Source: Amycolatopsis pittospori (GTDB lineage Bacteria; Actinomycetota; Actinomycetes; Mycobacteriales; Pseudonocardiaceae). Taken from it: a stretch of 64,000 bases of DNA. Numbering within the stretch: the first letter of the stretch is position 1; the number at the start of each line of letters is the position of its first letter. The translations under genes and the position numbers were made by a program. Below, piece after piece: positions 39,673 to 47,261 of this stretch. The notes beneath the pieces are model-generated. The model was not told where the DNA came from, did no database searches, and saw nothing but the letters and a program-made list of their open reading frames with translations. The stretch covers positions 1 through 64,000 of the forward strand of contig NZ_JACBXD010000017.1 in the NCBI RefSeq assembly GCF_013870525.1, in the 5' to 3' direction.

Positions 39673-42600
39673 CTACGCCGACTCCTCCTCGGAGTCCTCC
39701 GGAGCCTCAGCCGGCCGCGTGAACAACCGCGTCGCCGAGAGCCGCGCGACACCGTCCGGGTCGCCGAGTTCGTCGGTCGCGTTGCGGATGGTCGCGTCGA
39801 CGGACAGGTACTTCCGCCCCGCCCGCAGGTCCGCGTCGTTGCGCAGCCGCACGATCAGCGGGAACTCGCTCAGCGCGCCCGCGTCGAACAGGCCGGTCGT
39901 GTAGATCAGCTGAACACCGAGCGCCTCCGCGACCGCCCGCTGCAGTTCCAGCAGGTAGCCTGCCGACGCGCGGCCGATCGGGTTGTCGAGGAACAGCACG
40001 CCGGAGTGCCGGTTGCGTGCCTTGCCGCGGTTGTTCGCCCGCAGCGCGGCGAGCGTGCAGTACAGGATGATCGCCGCGGTCAGCTGCTGGCCGCCGGAGA
40101 ACACGTCGCGGATCTCGGAGACGCGCTGGCGTTCGGTCCGCAGCACGGAGTCCGGCTTCAGCATGTCGACCCGGAAACCCTTGGGGGCGGCGGCCTGGAC
40201 GCCGCGCAGCACGAGCGAAAGCCCGTCCCGTTTGACGTCCCGGCCGTCGGAGGTCTTCCCCACCGCGGCCTCGTCGACGACCTCGCCCAGTTTCTCGGCG
40301 AGCACGTTGTCTTCGAGTTCAGTGAAGCGGATCCGCAGGAATTCCTGGCCGGACCAGTCGCCGAGGCCGTCCGGGAGCCGTGAAACCCGTTGCGCGGCAC
40401 GGAGTGTGCGCAGGGCGCCGTCGACCATGCCCTGCAGGCGGGTGATGATGCCGCCGCGGTGACGGTCGATCTGCGCGAGGTCGTCGGTGAGCGTGCGCAG
40501 ACGCGGCCGCAGCGCTTCGGCCCATTCCGCGGCGTGCCCGGGCAGCTGGTCGCGACGGACCGAGATCACCTGCTGCCGTACCGGTGTGCTGAGCTTTTCG
40601 AACCGCTTGTCCGTGGCGTACTGCGCCAGCTGGTCGGCTGCGGCCCGCACCCGGCGGTCGCCCGCGTCGGCGGCGTCCTGCGCTTCGGTGAGCGCGGAGT
40701 TGAGCCGGGAGTGCTTGGTGCGCGCGGATTCGACGTCGCCGTCGAACGCCGCCTCATCATCCTCTTTGGACAGAAGGTGCGCCATCGACTCGGCCAGCAG
40801 GCCGAAGCCGGACGCGGACGTCTTCGCGGATTCCAGGGTCGCTTCGGCGGCGGCGCGACGTTCCTGCAGTTCCTCCCACTTCCGTGCGGCGGCGGAGACT
40901 TCGAGGCTGGCGTCGTCGATCAGCGCGAGTCCGTGCTCGATGTCCTTCGGCCGCGCGTCGGACGAGATCGCGGCGAGCGCCGACGGCTGCTCCGGAAGCT
41001 GGCTCAGCTCGGCCTTGCGGGTCGCGACCAAGCCGACGATCTCGGTGCGTTCGTCTTCCAGCACGGCGACCGCCCGGTTCGCCCGCGCCTGCGCGGCCGC
41101 CCGCGCCGAAACGTCGGAACCGTCCGGTGTCTCCAGCAGTTCCGCCGCCCGCTCGCGGACGGCGTCGTCGAGCGCGTCGACGGCGGCCCGTGCCGTGGCC
41201 TCGATACCTTCCGCCTGGTCGAGTTCGGCCCGCAGGTCGCTGCCGACCTCGACCTTCGCGTACGCCTCGGAAGCCGACGCGAAGGTACGCCGCAACGCGT
41301 CGACAGGTTCGGCGGGAACGGGGTCGTTCTCGGTGACGTCGCTGGATCCCGGAACCTCGGCCAGTTCCGACTTCGCGGTCGTCGCGGTGCGCCGGTGGCC
41401 GTCGGCGGTGCGCTGTTCCTCGCCGGCCTGCTCACGCAGCCGGGACGCCTTCGCCGACGCTTCCGTCGCCGTCGACTCGGCCCGTTCGGCGACCTCGGTC
41501 GCCCGCTCGACGTCGTCCGTCCACTCGGGAATCTTCGCGGCACGCGTCGCGAGCGCTTCCAGCCCGCGAGCCCGCTCCCCCGCCTCGGCCGACGCCGTGC
41601 GCAGTTCGGGAACGCGCTCCCGCAGTCCGGTCGCCTTCTCCCCGAGGCGCTGGAATTCCTTCTCCGCCTGGTCCAACGCGGTCTGCGCGGTCTCGTGCGC
41701 GGTGCGCGCGTTCTGCAACTGCTCGGCCAGTGTCGCGATACTGCCGGGCGGGTAGTCCTCGCGCCAGGTCTTGAGCTTCCACGACAACGCGCTGTCATCG
41801 GCCAGCGAAGTCGCCAGCGTCTCCAAACGACGCTGCCGCTCCGCGTGCCGGAGCGCGATGGCCTCACGCTCGGCGTCGGCGGCTTCCTCGTCGTACATCG
41901 CCGGGTTGGGCGGGACGAGGAACTCGATGCCGGCCTCGCCCGGAAGGCGACCGGTCGTGGTGGCCCCGGTCGTGGCGACCGGGATGATCGTCATGGGCAG
42001 CAGCCGCCGCTCGGCGAGCACCTTCTCGGCGAGCCGGACCTGCTCCGGTTCGTTGAGCAGGATCCCCGAGACGAGCTGGGGCGCGCGGGCCAGCACGGCC
42101 GCCCGGCGCTTCTTGTCCAAAGTAGACAGATAGCGCCAGCCGGACCACGCGTTCATCCCGGCGGCTTCCAGCGCGTCCAACGCGGCCTGGACCTCTTCGG
42201 TGGCGGGCAGAAGACCGCCGGAGCCGAGCGCGTTCAGCGCGCGCTCGTCGACCGATTCCTCCATCCGCAGGGAGGTCTGTTCCTTCTCGGCGGTGATGCC
42301 CGCCTCGCGGAGGCGCTCCAGCAGCACCGGAAGATCCGTCTCCAGCGCGACGTCGTCCGCGCCGAGGAGTTCGGTCAGCCGGGGTTCGACGGCGAGCGCG
42401 TCGGTGCGCCGGTTGGCCCGGTCCAGCTCTTCGGCGGCGCGCTCCAGCCGGTCCTTTGTGGACCCCGCGAGCCGGTGCGCGTCGTTGACGGTCGCTTGGG
42501 CGGCCCGCAGATCCTCCGCGACCCGCTCGAGTTCCTGCTCGCGACGGACGAGTTCGGCGGCCGTCGTCTCGGACTCGGTCCGGGCCAGGCGCGCCGCTTC

Positions 42601-44151
42601 GGCGACGTCGGCCCCGGCTTTGAGCGCTCCGGAGCGGACGGTTTCCGCGATCTCCTCCCGGACTTCGGCGATCCGCGCGCCCAGCCCGCGAGCCTCCGCC
42701 CGGCGCGAGGCCGCGAGATTCGCCGACTCGTCGCGTTCCGCCTGGGCCTTCTCCGCTTCGGCACGCAAGGCACCGACGTGGGCTTCGGCCTTCGCCGCCT
42801 GATCGGTGGCGTTCTTGGCCAGCGCCAGCAGGCCCCGGGCGAGCGCGGCCGCGGCGGTGTTGCGCGCCTGCAGCGCGGGCTGTGCCTTCTGCTCGCGATT
42901 CCCCACCAGTTCCCGGAAATCACGGGCCTTGCGCGCGGCGTTGAGGTGGTTGAGCACGGTGGAGCATTCGCGCCAGGCCTCGGCGGCGGTCTTGGCTTCG
43001 GCCAGTTCGCCGTCTATCCGCTTCTTGCTCTCCTGCGCCTCGTCGAGCCGCAGTTTGCCGACCAGACGGCGGAGTTCGGTGACCCCGGCGGTGAGCCTGC
43101 GGTGGTCGCCCTCGGCGAGTTTCTCCGCCGACTTCACCTCGTCGACGTGCTGGTCGAGCCCGCTCAGCCGCTCGTTCTCCAGCTTGTCGCGAGCCGCGAC
43201 CTGAGCGGCCAGCGTCCGCATCTCGGCGCGGGCGGCGTCGGCCAGCTTCCGCGACGCGGCGGCGACGCCCTCCTCCTCCGCCAGCGGCGTGAGCAGTTCG
43301 AGCGCCCCGGCGACGAAGTCCCGCTCCGACAGGAGGTCCCCGCGCTGGGCGAGGTTGTGCGCGTAGGTCGCGACGACCTCGGCGAGGTCCTTCGGCTCCT
43401 CCTCCGAAAGCACCGCGCGCAGCAGGAACTCGACGAACGCCTCGTCGGTGCTGAACGCGAACGCGTCCGCCGCCTCACCCTCACCGGCGTTCATCGCGCG
43501 CTGGTAGCGGAAAAGCTCGGTGTCGAGGCCCAGACCGTCCAGCCGCGACGTCCACTCGTGGTGGCGCCGGGTCCAGAACAGCTCCAGTTCCGGCTCCCCG
43601 CCGTGCACCTTGTCGAGCTGGTCGTGGAACCCCGACATCGTCAGCAGCCTGCCGTCCGAAGTCAGCGGCAGCGTGTCCAGATCGAGCGACGGCGTGGGCC
43701 GGAAGGCGTACCAGGAATCGACCAGGTTCTCCGAATCCGACGACACCACATGCCCGCGCCACTCCGACACCTTGCCGGTGATGACCCGGTGGCCGGTCTC
43801 GACCTGCAGCCACTCCAGCACGACGTGCGAAACGTCCTTGGCGGTGACGAACTTCTCCAGCACCTTGGTGTTCGTCGTGCCGACGACCTGACGACGGCCG
43901 GGCAGCATGACCGAGAAGATCAGCTTGATCAGGACGGATTTACCGCCGCCGTTCTCCAGGAACAGCACGCTCGCCGGCGACGGGCGCCGCGGCGGCCCCT
44001 CCCCCGCCAGGTGGATCCCGGCGCTGAACAGCGCGTCCTGCTTGGGCGCGGTGATGGCCGCGCCGACGCCGCTGAAGTCCAGCACGACGTCCTGGTACCG
44101 CGCGCCCGCCGGGCCCACCGAGTGCAGGCGAACCCGCGAAAGCTCGTACAT
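39673..44151 (-). CDS. SMC/MukB-like coiled-coil ATPase, third gene of a Mks/Wadjet-like cassette
   Basis: 1492 residues. An N-terminal ATPase lobe with a P-loop FLENGGGKSVL (Lys71, Ser72) is followed by about 1000 residues of Ala/Glu/Arg-rich coiled coil with a middle globular (hinge-like) part near 650-830, then the C-terminal lobe: signature FSGGQQLTAAI (about 1351) and Walker B VLFLDNPIGRAS (Asp1389-Asn1390). Two departures from normal SMC motifs: the first P-loop glycine is Leu, and the catalytic Glu after Walker B Asp is Asn. The upstream partners, 9 bp and 4-bp overlap apart, fit KITE-like and kleisin-like roles. Such complexes extrude DNA loops; this one may act in chromosome upkeep or against plasmids. 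GGGGAG lies before the ATG. Confidence 0.8.
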   Translation of the reverse strand: MYELSRVRLHSVGPAGARYQDVVLDFSGVGAAITAPKQDALFSAGIHLAGEGPPRRPSPASVLFLENGGGKSVLIKLIFSVMLPGRRQVVGTTNTKVLEKFVTAKDVSHVVLEWLQVETGHRVITGKVSEWRGHVVSSDSENLVDSWYAFRPTPSLDLDTLPLTSDGRLLTMSGFHDQLDKVHGGEPELELFWTRRHHEWTSRLDGLGLDTELFRYQRAMNAGEGEAADAFAFSTDEAFVEFLLRAVLSEEEPKDLAEVVATYAHNLAQRGDLLSERDFVAGALELLTPLAEEEGVAAASRKLADAARAEMRTLAAQVAARDKLENERLSGLDQHVDEVKSAEKLAEGDHRRLTAGVTELRRLVGKLRLDEAQESKKRIDGELAEAKTAAEAWRECSTVLNHLNAARKARDFRELVGNREQKAQPALQARNTAAAALARGLLALAKNATDQAAKAEAHVGALRAEAEKAQAERDESANLAASRRAEARGLGARIAEVREEIAETVRSGALKAGADVAEAARLARTESETTAAELVRREQELERVAEDLRAAQATVNDAHRLAGSTKDRLERAAEELDRANRRTDALAVEPRLTELLGADDVALETDLPVLLERLREAGITAEKEQTSLRMEESVDERALNALGSGGLLPATEEVQAALDALEAAGMNAWSGWRYLSTLDKKRRAAVLARAPQLVSGILLNEPEQVRLAEKVLAERRLLPMTIIPVATTGATTTGRLPGEAGIEFLVPPNPAMYDEEAADAEREAIALRHAERQRRLETLATSLADDSALSWKLKTWREDYPPGSIATLAEQLQNARTAHETAQTALDQAEKEFQRLGEKATGLRERVPELRTASAEAGERARGLEALATRAAKIPEWTDDVERATEVAERAESTATEASAKASRLREQAGEEQRTADGHRRTATTAKSELAEVPGSSDVTENDPVPAEPVDALRRTFASASEAYAKVEVGSDLRAELDQAEGIEATARAAVDALDDAVRERAAELLETPDGSDVSARAAAQARANRAVAVLEDERTEIVGLVATRKAELSQLPEQPSALAAISSDARPKDIEHGLALIDDASLEVSAAARKWEELQERRAAAEATLESAKTSASGFGLLAESMAHLLSKEDDEAAFDGDVESARTKHSRLNSALTEAQDAADAGDRRVRAAADQLAQYATDKRFEKLSTPVRQQVISVRRDQLPGHAAEWAEALRPRLRTLTDDLAQIDRHRGGIITRLQGMVDGALRTLRAAQRVSRLPDGLGDWSGQEFLRIRFTELEDNVLAEKLGEVVDEAAVGKTSDGRDVKRDGLSLVLRGVQAAAPKGFRVDMLKPDSVLRTERQRVSEIRDVFSGGQQLTAAIILYCTLAALRANNRGKARNRHSGVLFLDNPIGRASAGYLLELQRAVAEALGVQLIYTTGLFDAGALSEFPLIVRLRNDADLRAGRKYLSVDATIRNATDELGDPDGVARLSATRLFTRPAEAPEDSEEESA

Positions 44152-44160
44152 CTTCTCCCC

Positions 44161-44961
44161 TTAAAGCGTGTCCGACGCGGCCGCGCGCAACGTCCCGCCG
44201 CCGTTGGCGACCGAGACCACGTTCAGCGCGAGCAGATCGTCGAAGGCCGCGTCGGCGGCGAGTTCGCGCACCTGCACCTGGTAGCGCGGTGTCGTGCGGT
44301 AGGTCCCGCCCTGTTCCCCGCTGACCTGGACCAGGAATCCCTGATCGGCGAGGAAACGCAGCGCCCGCGCGACCATGCCGCGGGTCGTGTCCGACGCGAG
44401 CCTGCCGTCCTTGGTCGCCGCCGCCGCGGGACGCCGGGCGTAGGCGCGCCAGGCCTGTTCGAGTTCGGGCGCGTCGGCCAGCGGGTCGCTGTTCGCCTCG
44501 GCGTCGGCCGCGCGTTCGTCGAGGATCCGGCAGGCTTCCCGCACCATCGCGTCCACCTGCTCGACGCTGACGCGGCCGATGTAGGTGTCGTTGGCGAGGT
44601 CGTCCGGGCGCGGGTAGCCGAGCGCGGCGGTGGCGAGGTGGATGAGCCCGTGCAGGACCTTCTCGGTCTCGCGGCGCTCACGGATCTTGCTCTGGCGCGC
44701 GTAGCTGTCCATCTTGATCTCGAAGACGGACTCGTCGGTCGCCGCCAGCACCGCGCCCGCCTGGAGGTTGACCTCCAGCACCATCAGCCCGAGCCCGGCC
44801 GCGACCGCGTGGGTGAGCTGCTTGAACGCGCTGTCCTCACCGTAGCGCCGGACGAGATCGCCGTAGACGACGTCCCGCGACGGCAGCTGCTTCGGGCGCA
44901 TGCCGAACGAGACGAGCCGGGCCGCCGATTCGACGTCCCCTGCGGAAATCCCCGTCGTCAC
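44161..44961 (-). CDS. Winged-helix MksE/JetB-like subunit of the SMC cassette
   Basis: 266 residues. The middle (GLIHLATAALGYPRP ... VSVEQVDAMVREACRIL) is helical, and the C-terminal GMVARALRFLADQGFLVQVS followed by TYRTTPRYQVQVRELA looks like a winged helix with a wing. Size, position and fold type match KITE-type subunits (MksE, JetB, MukE) that bind kleisin between the ATPase heads; I infer this from context because sequence identity to named proteins cannot be checked. The GTG start overlaps the upstream stop as GTGA. Confidence 0.7.
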   Translation of the reverse strand: MTTGISAGDVESAARLVSFGMRPKQLPSRDVVYGDLVRRYGEDSAFKQLTHAVAAGLGLMVLEVNLQAGAVLAATDESVFEIKMDSYARQSKIRERRETEKVLHGLIHLATAALGYPRPDDLANDTYIGRVSVEQVDAMVREACRILDERAADAEANSDPLADAPELEQAWRAYARRPAAAATKDGRLASDTTRGMVARALRFLADQGFLVQVSGEQGGTYRTTPRYQVQVRELAADAAFDDLLALNVVSVANGGGTLRAAASDTL

Positions 44962-46436
44962 GCGACCTCCTCCTCTTCTTCTTCGTGGCGATCGACCCGC
45001 GCCGACGACAGCAGCAGATCCGCTCCGCCGAACTCCGGGTCGTCGAGCAGCGTGCCGTCGTCGACGGCCAGCAGAACCTGGCGCTCCCCCAGCCGGAGCG
45101 CCGCGCCGACCCCGGGACTGTAGGCGTGCACCGCGCGCAACGCGACCAGGGCGGGCAGCGCCGGGTCGATCCGGCGGGCCTCTTCGAGCAGGCCGGACAG
45201 CCGCCGCGGTACCTCGGGCAGGTCGAGCAGGTCGTCGGCGAGCCGCCATTGCTCGTCGCCGAACTTGTCGGTGACGTCGGCGGGCATCAGCTCCGGTTCG
45301 GGGATCTCGCCGACGAGCTGGTCGCGTTCGGGTGCCGGCCGCAGCAGCAGCGACACCAGCGAAGACAGCGACGGCACCGTCGGCGGGGAGATCCCGGCCC
45401 CGGCGTGGAAGAACGACTCGGCGGGTGCGACGGCGTCGGAGATCGGCAGGCGCAGCGTCGGCATCAGGAGCTGGCCGAAGAGGTCGATCGTCGCGCGCTG
45501 CGGCGGCCCGGAGAACTGCTGGCGGTCTTGCTCGGCGCGGAACACCGCCCCGGCGTCGGCGAGCCTCGACTGCAGCCGCGTGTGGCGCCGGATGCAGTCG
45601 CCGACGATGTCGACGAGTTCGGCGGCACGACGTTTGCGGTCGAGGTCCTCGGTCTCGTCGCGGGACGCGGTGATGTTCTTGAGGATCGCGTTCTCGGCGC
45701 GGAAGCGGGACTCGATATGGGAAAGCGCCTGGTCCAGCAGGTCCGGGACCTCACGCTCCCAGTCGACCGCGCGGACGTCGCGCCGGGTGGCGTCGAGTTT
45801 GGCGCGCAACGTCTCGCCGTACTGGACAGTGCGGTAGCGGGCCTGCTCGGCGGCGAGCTTCGCGTCGGCGAGACGGCCGCGGTTGATCAGGTTCTCGAGT
45901 TTGACCTCGGCCGCGATCTGCGCGGATTCGACGTCGGTGTCCAGCGCGCCGACCAGGACGTTGATCGCCTCGTCGGTGGCGCGCAGGTAGACCTCGCCGT
46001 CGGGCGCGGCCAGCTCGACCAGCAGCTTGAAGTCGAACTGGCGGCGCTGGTAGCCGCCGCCCGGGCCGATGGAGCCGTAGACGCGGCGGAACCCCCGGTC
46101 GGTGGTGCCGACGTTGATCAGGTTGTCGAGCACCCAGCGGGCGACCTTGGCGTGCTCGTCCGGGGTCCGGCCGGGTGCCTGGAGCGCGACGAACGGCAGC
46201 AGCCGGACGATGACCTGTTCGTGGTCGGCTCCGGTGTCGAAATCCATCGATACGGTGACCTGGTCGATCGTATGCAGCGCGATCTCGGCCATCTGGTAGA
46301 TCGTGGCGTCCGCCCAGTCCAGTTTCGCCTTGCGCGCGTCGAGGTCGTGCAAGGGCGCGGTGCAGGCCAGCGCCTTGAGGCGGCGGGTCAGCCCCTCGTC
46401 GGCCAGCCCCATCCCGGTCAGCTCGTCGTCTCGCAC
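44958..46436 (-). CDS. Kleisin-like MksF/JetA-type subunit, first gene of the SMC cassette
   Basis: 492 residues from GTG at 46436; ATG at 46412 (MGLADEG) is nearly as good. The central part carries LRATDEAINVLVGALDTDVE and RGRLADAKLAAEQARYR, a helical-bundle pattern like that of MksF/JetA kleisins, followed by a long helix (SHIESRFRAENAILKNITA) suited to bind the SMC neck. The C-terminus has a Pro-rich linker and ends in a Glu run. Assignment rests on order, lengths and this pattern. The upstream neighbour is divergent, 85 bp away, so the cassette likely has its own promoter. Confidence 0.65.
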   Translation of the reverse strand: MRDDELTGMGLADEGLTRRLKALACTAPLHDLDARKAKLDWADATIYQMAEIALHTIDQVTVSMDFDTGADHEQVIVRLLPFVALQAPGRTPDEHAKVARWVLDNLINVGTTDRGFRRVYGSIGPGGGYQRRQFDFKLLVELAAPDGEVYLRATDEAINVLVGALDTDVESAQIAAEVKLENLINRGRLADAKLAAEQARYRTVQYGETLRAKLDATRRDVRAVDWEREVPDLLDQALSHIESRFRAENAILKNITASRDETEDLDRKRRAAELVDIVGDCIRRHTRLQSRLADAGAVFRAEQDRQQFSGPPQRATIDLFGQLLMPTLRLPISDAVAPAESFFHAGAGISPPTVPSLSSLVSLLLRPAPERDQLVGEIPEPELMPADVTDKFGDEQWRLADDLLDLPEVPRRLSGLLEEARRIDPALPALVALRAVHAYSPGVGAALRLGERQVLLAVDDGTLLDDPEFGGADLLLSSARVDRHEEEEEEVA

Positions 46437-46521
46437 AGCAGGCCAGGCTAGTCGGCACCCCCGGCACCCCGCACGGGTGACCGGGGTGCCGGGGGTTCCG
46501 GACGCCGGTAGCGTCTGGTTC

Positions 46522-46959
46522 ATGCGTGAAATGAGCCGTGACGAGTGGTGGCAGTTCGCGAGCGAGGGCACCCGGACGGGCATGCTCGGCCTGGTCCGCG
46601 CCAACGGCGCCCCGATCGTGACGCCGGTGTGGTTCCTGCTCAATGAGGGGCCCGAGGGCGACGAACTGATCTTCACCACCGGCACGGACACCCTCAAGGG
46701 GAAGGCGATCCGCCGCGACGGCCGGATCTCGCTGGCCGTCGACGACCAGAAGCCGCCGTACTCGTACGTGCAGTTCACCGCCGAGGCCGTGCTGCACGAC
46801 GACTACGACGAGATGCTCGAATGGGCGACCCGGCTCGGTGGCCGGTACATGGGCGAGGACCAGGCCGAGGCGTACGGCAAACGCAACGCCGTACCCGAGG
46901 AGTCCTTGGTGCGAGCACGGATCACGAAGGTCATCGCGCGGGCCGACATCGCCGGCTGA
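46522..46959 (+). CDS. PPOX-class F420- or flavin-dependent oxidoreductase
   Basis: 145 residues, split-barrel fold. MSRDEWWQFASEGTRTGML and GLVRANGAPIVTPVWFLLNEG are typical N-terminal strands; TLKGKAIRRDGRISLAVDDQKPPYSYV is the cofactor region and AYGKRNAVPEESLVRARI the end. Actinobacterial members use F420 or FMN. Start 46522 (MREMSRD) or 46531. A perfect family B palindrome lies 22 bp after the stop. Confidence 0.87.
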   Translation: MREMSRDEWWQFASEGTRTGMLGLVRANGAPIVTPVWFLLNEGPEGDELIFTTGTDTLKGKAIRRDGRISLAVDDQKPPYSYVQFTAEAVLHDDYDEMLEWATRLGGRYMGEDQAEAYGKRNAVPEESLVRARITKVIARADIAG

Positions 46960-46980
46960 CACCCTCTTCCTTCTTCCTCC

Positions 46981-47044
46981 CGCGTTTAGTCCTCTCGATG
47001 CGGTCCTTGCACGTGCAAGGACCGCATCGAGAGGACTAAACGCG
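46981..47044. repeat. Palindromic repeat family B, copy 3 (64 bp, perfect)
   Basis: Perfect 32+32 palindrome: outer CGCGTTTAGTCCTCT, inner CGATGCGGTCC, centre TTGCAC/GTGCAA. It lies 22 bp after the PPOX gene's stop. Confidence 0.95.
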
Positions 47045-47165
47045 TTCTGGGGGGCGTCCCGGTGGCCGGGCACACCCGGATGTGCCAGTCAGAGGTGACA
47101 CTCCGTGTTGATGTTGGTCGACTATTGACACGAAGCACCCGCTGGTGTGTGATCTGACCCATAGA

Positions 47166-47180
47166 TAGGAAAGTTTCCTA
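47166..47180. promoter_or_regulatory. TAGGAAA-G-TTTCCTA palindrome, possible operator
   Basis: A 7+1+7 perfect dyad lying 18 bp downstream of the putative -10 (TGTGAT) and about 80 bp before the start of the secreted sugar-dehydrogenase gene. A repressor bound here would block early transcription. The regulator is not known. Confidence 0.45.
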
Positions 47181-47261
47181 ACTAAAACTCCCCGCTCTCC
47201 CCGGGCCTCGCCCGGTCCGCCGTTGTACCTCCCTAACCCGACTTCACGCATGGAGGCTCCA

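Larger units (their letters stand above)
46960..47261 (+). other. 302-bp intergenic region: palindrome plus promoter of the secreted fusion
   Basis: The first third holds family B copy 3. After it come TTGACA (47125-47130) and TGTGAT 17 bases later, a plausible promoter, then the TAGGAAA-G-TTTCCTA dyad and the GGAGG site (47252-47256) of the gene that starts at 47262. No gene seen. Confidence 0.55.

Noticed and set aside
40390..45123. A 1,577-codon open frame on the plus strand opposite the SMC cassette
   Set aside because: Arg/Gly/Val/Pro-rich translation with no domain. It is the antisense shadow expected in high-GC DNA; the minus-strand proteins carry the ATPase motifs and ribosome-binding sites.
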